NCBI RefSeq assembly: GCF_019052805.1
Contig: NZ_JAHQRJ010000001.1
Location: 2,852,001 to 2,916,000 of the forward strand
Direction of reading: 5' to 3'
DNA length: 64,000 bases
Source: Noviherbaspirillum sp. L7-7A
Lineage (GTDB): Bacteria; Pseudomonadota; Gammaproteobacteria; Burkholderiales; Burkholderiaceae_D
Position numbers and translations under genes: made by a program. The notes beneath the pieces are model-generated. The model was not told the origin of the DNA, searched no databases, and worked only from the letters and a program-made list of their open reading frames with translations. This document shows positions 8,083-17,202 of this stretch, piece by piece; position 1 is the stretch's first letter, and each line of letters begins with the position of its first letter.

Positions 8083-9012
8083 ATGAAGACTTCCGGACTC
8101 GGACTCAACTTTCGCCATCTCTATTATTTCTGGGTGGTTGCCAAGGAAGGCAGCATCACCCGCGCCGCCGACCGCCTCGATGTCGCGGTGCAGACCATCA
8201 GCGCCCAGCTGAGCCTGCTGGAGCAGTCGGTCGGCAAGTCGCTCCTGGCGCCGCAGGGGCGGCGTCTGGTGCTGACCGAGGCCGGGCGCATCGCGCTGGC
8301 CTATGCCGACCAGATCTTCCTGCTCTCCGAGCAGATGATGGATACCCTGGCCATCTCCGACACCGAGCACAGCATGCGCCTGACCGTGGGCATCTCCGAC
8401 TCGGTGCCCAAGCTGATCACCTCGCACCTGCTGGAAGCGGCGCTGGCGCTGCCGCAGCGGGTGCGGCTGGTGTGCTACGAGTACCAGCTGGACAACCTGC
8501 TGGCAGACCTGGCGCTGCACAAGCTGGACGTGGTGCTGACCGACAGGCCGGTGCCCTCGGGCACCAACATGCGCGTCTTCAGCCATCTGCTGGGCGAGAG
8601 CGAGATCGCGCTGTTCGGCCTGCCGGCCCTGGCCGAGCGCTATGCGCCGGGCTTTCCGGCCAGCCTGAATGGCGCGCCGTTGCTGCTGCCGACCCGCAAC
8701 AATGCCATCCGCGGCCGCATCGAGCACTGGCTGGAGATGAACAGCATCCGGGTCGATGTGGTGGGCGAGTTCGACGACAATGCGCTGCTCAACACCTTCG
8801 GCCGCAACGGCATGGGCCTGTTCCCGGCCGACTCGGCGCTGGCCAAGGATGTGCACGACCAGTTCGGCGCGGTGCCGGTGGGCGCGCTGTCCTCGGTCAA
8901 GGAGCAGTTCTATGCCATCTCCAACGAGCGCAAGATCAAGCATCCGGCGGTGGAGGCGATCCTTGCCGCGATCCATGGCAAGGCGTTCCCGCTGTCCCGG
9001 CAGGCTGCCTGA
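8083..9012 (+). CDS. nhaR: LysR-family regulator, NhaR-like
   Basis: Transcription factor of 309 residues. The N-terminal winged helix starts NFRHLYYFWVVAKEGSITRAA, the NhaR-type variant of the LysR HTH (HLYYFW is characteristic), and the whole protein follows the E. coli NhaR pattern to GEFDDNALLNTFG and the C-terminal HPAVEAI. NhaR activates a Na+/H+ antiporter gene in response to sodium. Here its stop lies only 20 bp from the stop of a putative antiporter gene of a different family, arranged tail to tail. It could instead govern the hydrolase genes just upstream. Confidence 0.85.
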   Translation: MKTSGLGLNFRHLYYFWVVAKEGSITRAADRLDVAVQTISAQLSLLEQSVGKSLLAPQGRRLVLTEAGRIALAYADQIFLLSEQMMDTLAISDTEHSMRLTVGISDSVPKLITSHLLEAALALPQRVRLVCYEYQLDNLLADLALHKLDVVLTDRPVPSGTNMRVFSHLLGESEIALFGLPALAERYAPGFPASLNGAPLLLPTRNNAIRGRIEHWLEMNSIRVDVVGEFDDNALLNTFGRNGMGLFPADSALAKDVHDQFGAVPVGALSSVKEQFYAISNERKIKHPAVEAILAAIHGKAFPLSRQAA

Positions 9013-9031
9013 ACCGGCATGAACGCGCCTG

Positions 9032-10291
9032 CTACAGCAGGCGCAATGCCAGCGCCGCCACCAGCGTGGGCGGCAGCGCGGCCAGCAGCAGGCCCAGCGG
9101 TCGTATCGTATTGTCGGCAAACTTTTCCTTCAGGATGGCCGCGCCCGCCGGATTGGGCGCATTGGCGATCAGCGTCAGGCCGCCGCCGGTCACGGCGCCC
9201 GCCACCAGCGCGGCCTTGAATTCCGGGCTCAGGCCTTCCACCAGCGAACCAAGGTAAGTCAGCGCCGCATTGTCGGTGATGGCGGTCAGCGCGGTGGCGC
9301 CGAAGAACACGGCATTGGCGTCCATGCTCATCAGCACCGGCTCCAGCCACCATTGCTGCAGCCCGCCCAGCACCACCAGGCCGGCGAGGAAGAAGGCCAC
9401 CAGCAGGGCCTCGCGCAGGATCAGCGCGTCCTGATGCCGCTGGTAGGCGGTCGCAAAGCCGAGGAAGAACAGGAACACGCCCATGAACATCGGCGAATGG
9501 TGCGCAAACACGACCACCAGCAGCAGGAAGGCAAGATGGGCCAGGATCATCGGCAGGGGCACATTCGATGCCGCTCCGTGCGGTGCGTCCGCCATGTGGC
9601 CAAGTTCACGCCGGAACAGCAGCATCGCCGCGCCGGCATTGATCACGACCGCGATGGCGGCCTTCCAGCCGAAGGTGGCGATCATGAAGCCGATGTCCCA
9701 GTTCCACTTGGCCGCCACCATCAGCACCGGCGGCGCGGCGAAGGGCGTGAGGGTGCCGCCGATGGAGACATTGACGAACAGCACGCCGATGGTGGCGTAC
9801 TTCAGCTTCTCGGATACCTGGCGCGAGAACAGCGTGTCGCGCAGCATCAGCGCAGCCAGCGTCATGGCCGCCGGCTCGGTAATAAAGGAGCCCAGCAGGG
9901 GCACCAGCGCCAGCACCAGGAAGTACAGCGCCATCGCGCGCGGCAGCGGCAGCAAGCGCGCCACCAGGCGCACGGCCGAGCCGGCGAACTGCAGGATGGG
10001 GCGGGTGCCGGCGATCACCATGATGGCAAACACGAACATCGGCTCGGTGAAGTTACGCGATTCCAGGTAGCCGATCGCTTCCTGCCTGCCGCTGACGGCA
10101 AACATGAACAGCATCAGCACCATGGCCCAGAAGCCGAACACGACTTCAACCTCGCCCAGCAGATGCCAGATGCCCGCATGGCGCGGCCGGGTATGGGCGA
10201 GATGCTCGAAGAACCGGGTGGAAAAGGTATGGAGGACGGCGATGGCGAACAGGCTGGCGCCAATGATCTGGATCAGTGTGGGTGCGTTCAT
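9032..10291 (-). CDS. Putative Na+/H+ antiporter (PF07399-like)
   Basis: Polytopic inner-membrane protein, 419 residues, about eleven or twelve hydrophobic segments. It begins MNAPTLIQIIGASLFAIAVL and carries GEVEVVFGFWAMVL and a GTLTPFAAPPVLMVA segment like those of the putative Na+/H+ antiporter family often annotated as DUF1504. The start is ATG 10291; the upstream extension of the frame has no credible signal. It converges with the nhaR-like gene, which supports an ion-exchange role. The family assignment is from memory of the pattern. Confidence 0.75.
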   Translation of the reverse strand: MNAPTLIQIIGASLFAIAVLHTFSTRFFEHLAHTRPRHAGIWHLLGEVEVVFGFWAMVLMLFMFAVSGRQEAIGYLESRNFTEPMFVFAIMVIAGTRPILQFAGSAVRLVARLLPLPRAMALYFLVLALVPLLGSFITEPAAMTLAALMLRDTLFSRQVSEKLKYATIGVLFVNVSIGGTLTPFAAPPVLMVAAKWNWDIGFMIATFGWKAAIAVVINAGAAMLLFRRELGHMADAPHGAASNVPLPMILAHLAFLLLVVVFAHHSPMFMGVFLFFLGFATAYQRHQDALILREALLVAFFLAGLVVLGGLQQWWLEPVLMSMDANAVFFGATALTAITDNAALTYLGSLVEGLSPEFKAALVAGAVTGGGLTLIANAPNPAGAAILKEKFADNTIRPLGLLLAALPPTLVAALALRLL

Positions 10292-10429
10292 GGTCGTGAG
10301 CAAGCCGCGTGGCGGCCCGACCATCGCGTTACCTGCCACACAGGATTGTGTGAGCACCCGGCGGCGAGTATAGCGGATAAGGATGGCTGAGCCCAACCCG
10401 GTGCGTTGCGTAGCCTTACGGCACTAAGG

Positions 10430-10460
10430 CATTACGGCATTACGGCATTACGGCATTACG
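10430..10460. repeat. 8-bp tandem repeat (CATTACGG)
   Basis: Four head-to-tail copies of CATTACGG, the last lacking one base, directly at the 3' end of the cupin gene (its stop codon is at 10456-10458). This is a simple sequence repeat that could vary in length; the last copy reaches the cupin stop codon. Confidence 0.85.
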
Positions 10461-10875
10461 ATTGAGTGCCCTGCGACGGCGGATCGTAGGGAGTCACCTT
10501 CTCGCGCTCGTTGGCGTCATTGCGCGCCACCACGGCCCGCGCCGGCTCGGTCTGGCTCAGGTTGCGCGCCTCGTGCGGCACGCCGGGCGGGATGAACAGG
10601 AAGTCGCCCGGCTCGCTCACCACCACCTGCTCCAGCCGCATGCCGTAACGGGTTTCGACCCGCCCTTCCAGCACATAGATGCCGGTTTCATAGCCTTCAT
10701 GCACATGCGGCCGCGCTGCGCCGCCGGGCGGGATCACCACCAGGTGCATCGCCAGCCCGCGCGCGCCGGCGCTGTCGGCGGAGATGCCGTTGAAATAAGG
10801 CAGTCCCTGGATGGTGGCGGTTGCCGGGCCGGCGCGCAGCGCGGTTACCTGCTGAGGTGTGGGGCTATCGTGCAT
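10456..10875 (-). CDS. Small cupin-domain protein
   Basis: Single-domain cupin of 139 residues. Motif 1 reads HVHEGYETGIYVLEGRVE, with His and Glu metal ligands, and motif 2 reads GDFLFIPPGVPHEARN, with the last His. The ATG at 10875 follows a GGAGA site; an upstream in-frame ATG at 10974 lacks one. Members bind a metal and act as sugar-binding, isomerase or dioxygenase-like proteins. No substrate is indicated by the neighbours, so the gene is described only to family level. Confidence 0.85.
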   Translation of the reverse strand: MHDSPTPQQVTALRAGPATATIQGLPYFNGISADSAGARGLAMHLVVIPPGGAARPHVHEGYETGIYVLEGRVETRYGMRLEQVVVSEPGDFLFIPPGVPHEARNLSQTEPARAVVARNDANEREKVTPYDPPSQGTQS

Positions 10876-11033
10876 GATGGTTCTCCGGGGCCGGAACGGA
10901 AAGCCCAGTCTAGCCAATTGAACGATATCGCGGAATGGGAGACGGTGGATCGGAACACGCAAGGGTGTCTGCACCCCGCAGCGCTTCAGTTATTAAACCA
11001 GAGAAGGATGCGGGGTTGTGGAGCAGAACATGT

Positions 11034-11759
11034 TTAGTGTGCCAACGAATTTTCGTCTTCAGAGTCTGAACATGATGAGTCATAGTCATCTGGGTCAATC
11101 GATTCACCATTGTTGAAATGCTTCCAGAACTCCCGATCGTATCCATCCGAGTAATCATCATCGTTGCCTGAGGCGCTGTTGCTTGGCGCACCGATCAAGG
11201 CGTTTTTTCCCTCATCATTGCGTTCTTCAGACAAGTAATCCTTATCGTTTTCTGAAGCGCTGTTGCTTAGCGTATCGATCAAGTTCCTTATTCGCTCATC
11301 ATTGCGTTTTTCAGACAAGTAATCCTCATCATCGCTATCAAAGGGCAAGGTGATGATGTTGGGGGGCGGACGATGGGACTCGACGCCCTCGGGTGCTTTC
11401 AACGAGTCATCTTCATTGCCCTGTGAGGCGCAGTTTCCTGGCTTACCTTGACCATCAGCATTTTCAGCTTCATTAGCCGCCGCCGCTCGTGGTTCGGCCG
11501 ATGTCAGCCAACCGGAAAAGCAAAAGGCGAAAAAACTTTTGATTGACTTCAGAAACCCATTGCTTTGATTTGCCCTGGGCTCGGCAGGATTAAGAACCAC
11601 TGCACTTGGCACAACCGTTTCACTTTCGCATTCCCTTGTCGCCGGCACCGCACTGCGTGTGCTGGAGTAGTCGAGAAGATCATAACCGTTGAACATCGTG
11701 GGCAAGCCTAGATCAATGAAACAGGAAAACATGCATCTTCCTTCAGAGTGGGTGACCAT
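11034..11759 (-). CDS. Orphan acidic protein with internal 28-residue repeat
   Basis: Unrecognised protein of 241 residues (232 if it starts at ATG 11732, which has GAAGGAAG just upstream and is my preferred start). It is very acidic in its C-terminal half. Two imperfect 28-residue repeats start near residues 146 and 174, each built on DYLSE-RNDE and ending SNSAS-ND. A hydrophobic stretch SFFAFCFSGWL lies at about 75-85. The tail is rich in Asp, Ser and Tyr. Base composition is lower in GC than its neighbours, suggesting acquired DNA. It has no recognisable enzyme motif. A secreted effector or an antigen-like protein is possible but unsupported. Confidence 0.6.
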   Translation of the reverse strand: MVTHSEGRCMFSCFIDLGLPTMFNGYDLLDYSSTRSAVPATRECESETVVPSAVVLNPAEPRANQSNGFLKSIKSFFAFCFSGWLTSAEPRAAAANEAENADGQGKPGNCASQGNEDDSLKAPEGVESHRPPPNIITLPFDSDDEDYLSEKRNDERIRNLIDTLSNSASENDKDYLSEERNDEGKNALIGAPSNSASGNDDDYSDGYDREFWKHFNNGESIDPDDYDSSCSDSEDENSLAH

Positions 11760-11826
11760 AAGCCCAGCGATGCTTACACGGCCGATATGCTTACGTGGTT
11801 ACGGTGCCTGAACCGTGTGTGGTAAA

Positions 11827-11851
11827 TGCTTATCGACTTCTCGGATAAGCA
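11827..11851. promoter_or_regulatory. Inverted repeat and ATGCTTA sites upstream of orphan gene
   Basis: A perfect inverted repeat, TGCTTATC and GATAAGCA (8-bp arms, 9-bp loop), lies 68-92 bp upstream of the orphan acidic gene. Two further ATGCTTA copies in direct orientation occur at 11770-11776 and 11787-11793. The cluster of four related half-sites fits an operator, but no regulator is identified. Confidence 0.4.
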
Positions 11852-12185
11852 GGTAACAACATCCACTTATCTCATATCGTTTTCTACACACCAAGGCAAA
11901 GCAGATTCAACAAGAACACCACGCCGCTTTCAAACCAGGGCAGTTCCAACATCAAACTAACCAACAGCGAACATATATTTTATAACCGCGCATTCACAAT
12001 GCGTTCCATCGCTTCATTCAATATCTACCGAAGGAAAGAAAATGCCGGAAGGAAGTGTTGCCTACAGCGGCTTGTGCCTTGGCTTTGGTTGCGGGCGCAA
12101 GCCACGGAACAACATATTACCCAGTGGAAATATCAAACATGGCGCCACTGTGCAATGCGCTGCAGAATGCGTTTCTGATATGAAA
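11852..12185. other. AT-richer intergenic stretch
   Basis: No convincing gene. A frame on the plus strand starting at ATG 12042 (after CGAAGGAAAG) could encode 87 residues, but it runs into the 3' end of the nitronate monooxygenase gene on the other strand and becomes Arg/Gln-rich there, as shadow frames do. Its first 46 residues are not obviously protein-like. The low GC matches the adjoining orphan acidic gene. Confidence 0.4.
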
Positions 12186-13265
12186 TTACCGGGCTTCCCG
12201 CGTCAGCGGCAGGTCCGACTGCGACAACCCTTCCCGCAGTTCCTCCATCAGCTGCGCCACGCTGCAGTTGCGCGACAGCGGCGCAGACTGGCCAGCCCAC
12301 AGTGACAGGAACTCGGGCCGGCCCTGGCGGCTGGCGGCGGCGCGCATGTCGCGGGTCAGCGCATTGGCGACCGGATAGGCCGGCGCGCTGACTTCGAAGG
12401 CGCGCATCTCGTCCATGAAGCGGTTGCGCACGCCCCGCGCCGGCCGCCCGGAGAACACCCGGGTCACGCCGGTGTGGCGGCTGGCCGGCCCGGTCAGCGT
12501 GAGCTTGTAGGCATCCGACACGCCGGACTCGATGGTGCTGAGGAAGGCGGTGCCGACCGACACCGCCGAGGCGCCCAGCGCCAGCGCGGCCCGCACGCCG
12601 CGGCGGTCGGCAATGCCCCCGGCCGCTACCACCGGCAGCCGCACCGCGTCGGCCACCTGCGGCACCAGAGCCATGGTGCCGATCATGGCGCCCTGGAAAT
12701 CGTCGGTCAGAAAGGTGCCGCGATGGCCGCCGGCCTCGGCCCCCTGCGCCACCACCGCGTCGACGCCATGCCGTTCCAGCTCGATCGCTTCGTCCACCGT
12801 GGTGGCGGTGCCCATCACGCAGACGCCGCCAGCTTTCAATGCATCGATATGCTGCGCCGACGGCACGCCGAAGGTAAAGCTGAATGCCGCAACCCCGGCC
12901 GACAGCACCGCTTCCATCTGCGCCTCGTAATTCTCCTCCAGGCTGGCCGGCAGCGTGGGCGGCGCAATGCCGAGTTCGGCGTGATAGCGCGCCAGCGCCT
13001 GGCGCATGGTGTCGACGCCGGCGCTGCTGCGCTCGCCGGGCGCCATGACGAACAGGTTCACGCCGAACGGCCGGGATGTCAGGCTGCGAATCTCGGCAAT
13101 GGTGGCCAGCAGCCTGTCCGGCGACATGTAGCCCGCGCCCAGCACGCCAAGGCCGCCGGCATTGCTGACCGCCGCCACCAGCGGCGCCTTGGCTGCCTCG
13201 CCGGCCATGGGCGCGAGAAAGATCGGGTAATCGACGTGCAGCCGTTGCGCGAGAGTGTTGGGCAT
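12186..13265 (-). CDS. Nitronate monooxygenase (2-nitropropane dioxygenase family)
   Basis: FMN-dependent TIM-barrel enzyme of 359 residues that oxidises alkyl nitronates such as propionate-3-nitronate. The N-terminus FLAPMAGEAAKAPLVAAVSNAGGLG and the motifs GAEAGGHRGTF and PVVAAGGIADRRGV are those of class I nitronate monooxygenases. It stands alone between the orphan region and the divergent Nudix/MBL gene. It probably detoxifies plant or fungal nitrotoxins, a role known for the family and not shown here. Confidence 0.9.
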   Translation of the reverse strand: MPNTLAQRLHVDYPIFLAPMAGEAAKAPLVAAVSNAGGLGVLGAGYMSPDRLLATIAEIRSLTSRPFGVNLFVMAPGERSSAGVDTMRQALARYHAELGIAPPTLPASLEENYEAQMEAVLSAGVAAFSFTFGVPSAQHIDALKAGGVCVMGTATTVDEAIELERHGVDAVVAQGAEAGGHRGTFLTDDFQGAMIGTMALVPQVADAVRLPVVAAGGIADRRGVRAALALGASAVSVGTAFLSTIESGVSDAYKLTLTGPASRHTGVTRVFSGRPARGVRNRFMDEMRAFEVSAPAYPVANALTRDMRAAASRQGRPEFLSLWAGQSAPLSRNCSVAQLMEELREGLSQSDLPLTREAR

Positions 13266-13368
13266 CGCGGGTCTCCGTGGGCAATGAATGGACCGACATT
13301 ATAGGCAGCGCCGGGAACAGCGGCTTGGGCATGGCGCAGGGCTTCCGGTGAAATTCGCCATGCTGTTT

Positions 13369-13374
13369 TACAAT
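13369..13374 (+). promoter_or_regulatory. Possible -10 element (TACAAT)
   Basis: TACAAT lies 33 bp before the start codon of the Nudix/MBL gene, in the divergent gap of 141 bp. No matching -35 hexamer at the usual distance is evident, so this is a weak prediction. Confidence 0.3.
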
Positions 13375-13406
13375 CGTCGCCACCCGATTCCTTCCAGGCC
13401 TAGCGC

Positions 13407-15056
13407 ATGACCCCCACCCTGCTGATTCCCCGCCCGGCGGCGACGCTGATCCTCGCCCGCGACGGCGACCAAGGTCCCGAGATTTTCATGATGCAACGCA
13501 CGCTGAAGGCCAACTTCGTGGCCGGCGCCTATGTGTTTCCGGGCGGCGCGGTGGACCCGGCCGACCACGACCCGTGGTGGTCGCAAGGCGCCGGCCTCGA
13601 CGACGATGCGGCCAGCCGCATCCTCGGCATGGAAAACGGCGGCCTGGCCTACTGGGTGGCGGCGGTGCGCGAATGCTTCGAGGAATCCGGCCTGCTGCTG
13701 GCCGCCGACCTTGCCGGCAATACGCCCGGCGCCGCAGAACTGGTCGCGCTGCGCGCGCGCGCGGCGGCCGGCGAACTGGATTTCATCACGCTGTGCCGCG
13801 AGCGCGGGCTGTTCCCCGCACTGTCGTCGCTGCGTTACTTCAGCCACTGGATCACGCCGCCCGGCCTGCCGCGCCGCTTCGACACCCGCTTCTTCCTGGC
13901 AGCGGCGCCGGCCGAGCAGATCGCCGTGGCCGACCAGGTCGAGACCATCGCCCATGCCTGGCTGCGGCCAGAGGATGCGCTGGCCAGGCAGCAGCGCGGC
14001 GAGATGGAAATGGTGTTTGCCACCATCCAGACCCTGAAGGCGCTGTCGGGCTTCGGCAGCGTGGAGGCGATGCTGGCCCATGCCCATGCGCAGCAGGCAG
14101 TGCCGGCGCTGATGCCGCGGGTGTCCACCGGCAGCAAGGGCCGCCGCATGCTGCTGCCGGGCGACCGCGCCTATGCCGAGGTCGGCAAGCTCGACCCCTT
14201 CGGCGAAGGCCAGACCTGGTCCGAGATCGTGCCGGGCAAGCCGGTGCGCCTGTCGGAGCGGGTGCTGCGCCTGACCGCGCCCAATCCCGGCTACATGACC
14301 GGCCCCGGCACCAACAGCTACCTGGTCGGCGATGCCGGTGCGCTGGCCGTGATCGACCCCGGCCCGGACGACGCCGCCCATATCGAGGCGCTGCTGCGCG
14401 AGAGCGGCGCGGCGCTGCGGCTGATCCTTACCACCCATACCCATCTCGACCATTCGCCGGGCGCGCGCCGCCTGAAGGAAGCCACCGGCGCCGAGGTGCT
14501 GGGCATGCCGGCGCCGCCGCATGCGCGCCAGGACCAGGCCTTCACGCCGGACCGGGTGCCGGCGCATGGCGAGCGCATCAGGATCGGCGGCGCCACGCTA
14601 CGGGTGGTGCATACGCCGGGCCATGCGTCCAACCACCTGTGCTACCTGCTGGAAGAGGAAAGGATGCTGTTCACCGGCGACCACATCATGCAGGGCTCGA
14701 CCGTGGTGATCAATCCGCCGGATGGCAACATGCAGGCCTATTTCGCCTCGCTGCGCTCGCTGCTGGAAGAAGACCTGGAATGGCTGGCACCCGGCCATGG
14801 CTTCCTGATCGACCAGCCGCACCGGGCGGTGCGGCGGCTGCTCGCGCATCGCCAGACCCGGGAAGACAAGGTGCTGCGGGCATTGCGCGAGGCCGGCGCC
14901 GCCACCGCGCAGGCCCTGCTGCCGCGGGTGTATGACGACGTGCCGGCCGAGCGCCTGGCGATGGCCGAGCGCTCGCTGCTGGCGCACCTGGAAAAGCTCC
15001 TGGCCGAAGGCCGCGCCAGCGTCCACAACGGCACCTGGCGCGCCAGCGGCGGCTGA
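13407..15056 (+). CDS. Nudix hydrolase / metallo-beta-lactamase-fold fusion
   Basis: Two-domain protein of 549 residues. Residues about 5-225 are a Nudix domain of the NUDT19/RP2p type: VFPGGAVDPAD at 43-53 and RECFEESG at 88-95 form a Nudix box with a long insertion between its halves, as is usual for that subgroup (CoA or nucleotide diphosphate hydrolysis). Residues about 280-475 are a metallo-beta-lactamase fold of the LACTB2 type with THTHLDH at 343-349, a further HTPGHASNH, and GDHIM. The last 60 residues resemble the winged-helix cap of LACTB2. No internal stop or linker break is present, so the fusion is real. Substrate is unknown. Confidence 0.88.
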   Translation: MTPTLLIPRPAATLILARDGDQGPEIFMMQRTLKANFVAGAYVFPGGAVDPADHDPWWSQGAGLDDDAASRILGMENGGLAYWVAAVRECFEESGLLLAADLAGNTPGAAELVALRARAAAGELDFITLCRERGLFPALSSLRYFSHWITPPGLPRRFDTRFFLAAAPAEQIAVADQVETIAHAWLRPEDALARQQRGEMEMVFATIQTLKALSGFGSVEAMLAHAHAQQAVPALMPRVSTGSKGRRMLLPGDRAYAEVGKLDPFGEGQTWSEIVPGKPVRLSERVLRLTAPNPGYMTGPGTNSYLVGDAGALAVIDPGPDDAAHIEALLRESGAALRLILTTHTHLDHSPGARRLKEATGAEVLGMPAPPHARQDQAFTPDRVPAHGERIRIGGATLRVVHTPGHASNHLCYLLEEERMLFTGDHIMQGSTVVINPPDGNMQAYFASLRSLLEEDLEWLAPGHGFLIDQPHRAVRRLLAHRQTREDKVLRALREAGAATAQALLPRVYDDVPAERLAMAERSLLAHLEKLLAEGRASVHNGTWRASGG

Positions 15057-15075
15057 TTAGCGCACTACTTCGCCG

Positions 15076-16386
15076 TCACTTCGCCGGCGCCACCCGCCAG
15101 ATCACATTGCCGACGTCGTCGGCCACCAGCAGCGCGCCGGACTTGTCGCTGGCCACGCCGACCGGGCGGCCCAGCGCATCGCCGTCGTCGTTGACGAACC
15201 CGGTCAGGATGTCCTCCGGCTCGCCGGCCGGCATGCCCTTGTCGAACGGCACGAAGATCACCTTGTAGCCGCTGCGCGGCTTGCGGTTCCACGAGCCGTG
15301 CTGGCCAATGAAGGCGCCGTTCTGGTAGCGCTTGGGCAGCAGGTCGCCCTGGTAGAACATCAGGCCCAGCGAGGCCGTGTGCGGCCCCAGCGCATAGTCG
15401 GGCTTGATCGCCTTGGACACCAGGTCCGGCCGCTGCGGCTTGACGCGGGCATCGACGGTCTGGCCGTAGTAACTGTAGGGCCAGCCATAGAAGCCGCCCT
15501 CCTTCACCGACGTCAGGTAGTCGGGCACCAGGTCGCTGCCGATCTCGTCGCGCTCGTTGACCACGGTCCACAGCGCGCCGGTCTGCGGCTGCCATGCCAT
15601 GCCGTTCGGATTGCGCAGGCCCGAGGCGAACAGCCTGGTCTTGCCGCTGGCGGGATCGATTTCCAATATGGCCGCCCGGTTTTCCTCGGCTTCCATGCCG
15701 TTCTCGGCCACATTGCTGTTGGAGCCGGACGTGGCATACAGCTTCTTGCCGTCGCGGCTGGCGATCACGTTCTTGGTCCAGTGATGGTTCAGCGGCCCGG
15801 CCGGCAGGTCGGCCACCTTGACGCCGGCCTCGCTGATGCGGGTGTCGCCGGCCTTGTAGGGAAAGCGCATGATGGCGTCGGTGTTGGCGACATACAGCGT
15901 ATTGCCGACCAGGCTCATGCCGAACGGGGAATTGAGGCCTTCCAGAAACACGGTCTTGACCTCGGCCACGCCATCGCCGTCGGCATCGCGCAGCAGCGTG
16001 ATGCGGTTGGCGCTGGGCGTGCCGGCGCCGGCCCGCTTCATCACCATCTTCATGATCTTGCCCTTGATGCCCTTGCTGTCCTCCGGCTTGGGCGGCGCAT
16101 TGGTCTCGGCCACCAGCACATCGCCATTGGGCAGCGTGTACAGCCAGCGCGGATGGTCAAGTCCGCTGGCATAGGCGGTGACCATCATCCCGGCCGCGGC
16201 CAAGGGCTTGCCGCCATCGGGCCAGCCCTTGGCCGGCGCGATATGCACGGTCGGCAGCAGCGTGTGGTTGGGCGGCGGAAGCGTCGGTTCCGGGCCGGTG
16301 CCGGCCTTGAGCGGCAGCGTGGCCTGTTCGCAGCCGGCCAGCAGCACGATGGCCGCGATCCATGAGACATGACGAATCACTAGCAT
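15076..16386 (-). CDS. Sorbosone dehydrogenase-like beta-propeller lipoprotein
   Basis: Lipoprotein of 436 residues. The signal peptide ends in the lipobox LLAGC, so the mature protein should be anchored in a membrane and face the periplasm. The rest is a six-bladed propeller of the soluble aldose-sugar / L-sorbosone dehydrogenase group (PQQ-dependent in characterised relatives): [22 protein letters not shown] near the start, [10 protein letters not shown], and [12 protein letters not shown] with the conserved His late. Sugar or aldehyde oxidation is likely, but the substrate is unknown. It is alone on its transcript apart from creA upstream. Confidence 0.85.
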   Translation of the reverse strand: MLVIRHVSWIAAIVLLAGCEQATLPLKAGTGPEPTLPPPNHTLLPTVHIAPAKGWPDGGKPLAAAGMMVTAYASGLDHPRWLYTLPNGDVLVAETNAPPKPEDSKGIKGKIMKMVMKRAGAGTPSANRITLLRDADGDGVAEVKTVFLEGLNSPFGMSLVGNTLYVANTDAIMRFPYKAGDTRISEAGVKVADLPAGPLNHHWTKNVIASRDGKKLYATSGSNSNVAENGMEAEENRAAILEIDPASGKTRLFASGLRNPNGMAWQPQTGALWTVVNERDEIGSDLVPDYLTSVKEGGFYGWPYSYYGQTVDARVKPQRPDLVSKAIKPDYALGPHTASLGLMFYQGDLLPKRYQNGAFIGQHGSWNRKPRSGYKVIFVPFDKGMPAGEPEDILTGFVNDDGDALGRPVGVASDKSGALLVADDVGNVIWRVAPAK

Positions 16387-16572
16387 GAAGGCTCTCCAGT
16401 TGTTGGGCGGCGCCCGCTCCTGCGGAGGCGGATCGCCTGTAAGAACTGCCGGGCTTGTAACGGCTGCCTGTCAATCATGCAGCGACTGCGGCGGCAAGCC
16501 AGCCCTGCCCTAGCCGCGCCGGACCGGACAGGGATGGGTTTGCAAGATGCGGGCCCGGCTGTGACTTCACTG

Positions 16573-17046
16573 TCACTTCGCCAGCGGGATCGGCTGGCCG
16601 GCCGGCAGCGGCACTGCGGTTACGCTGTTTTGCGGGCTGCCTTCGATCAGCCGGTCGGAGTAGACCAGATAGACCAGCGCATTGCGCTTGACGTCGACCA
16701 TGCGCACCACCTGCACCCGCTTGAACAGGATCGACGCCCGCTCGCTGAAGACTTCCTCCTGTTTCGGCAGGGTGCCGTTGAAGCGGATCTCGCCGACCTG
16801 GCGGCAGGCCACCGAGGCATCGGCCTTGTCCTCGGCGATGCCGATGGCGCCGCTGATGCCGCCGGTCTTGGCGCGCGACAGATAGCAGACCACGCCGCCC
16901 ACCTTCGGGTCGTCATAGGCCTCGACCACGATCTTGTGGTTGGGGCCGATGAACTTGAACACGGTGCTGACCTCACCGACCTGTTCGGCATGGGCGGCGG
17001 CATGGCACAGCAGGAAGGCGCACAGCAGGGGTTTGATGAACTTCAT
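16573..17046 (-). CDS. creA: CreA family periplasmic protein
   Basis: Secreted protein of 157 residues with a signal peptide cleaved after AHA. It follows E. coli CreA closely: VSTVFKFIGPNHKIVVEAYDDP, VCYLSRAKTGGI, VQVVRMVDVKRNALVYLVYSD, and EGSPQNSVTAVP at the end. Two Cys in the mature part may form a disulfide. Biochemical function of CreA is not established. It is upstream of the sorbosone dehydrogenase-like gene on the same strand and divergent from the chromate transporter. Confidence 0.93.
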   Translation of the reverse strand: MKFIKPLLCAFLLCHAAAHAEQVGEVSTVFKFIGPNHKIVVEAYDDPKVGGVVCYLSRAKTGGISGAIGIAEDKADASVACRQVGEIRFNGTLPKQEEVFSERASILFKRVQVVRMVDVKRNALVYLVYSDRLIEGSPQNSVTAVPLPAGQPIPLAK

Positions 17047-17202
17047 GGCAAGGCTTACCTGGTCGGAAGGAAAGCGCCAGATTAACCCAAACCGGGGGGA
17101 GCGCAGTTTGCCTGTGGTCAGCGGCCCTTGTGAAATGTTAGGATACCAGGCCGTCCGGTGGCCCCGGGCGGCCCTCAGTCAAGCCGCTCACCGATACGCC
17201 TC

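Noticed and set aside
12042-12305. 87-residue frame with a fair ribosome-binding site
   Set aside because: It runs into the 3' end of the nitronate monooxygenase gene on the opposite strand and turns Arg/Gln-rich there. Not excluded as a shorter product, but unsupported.
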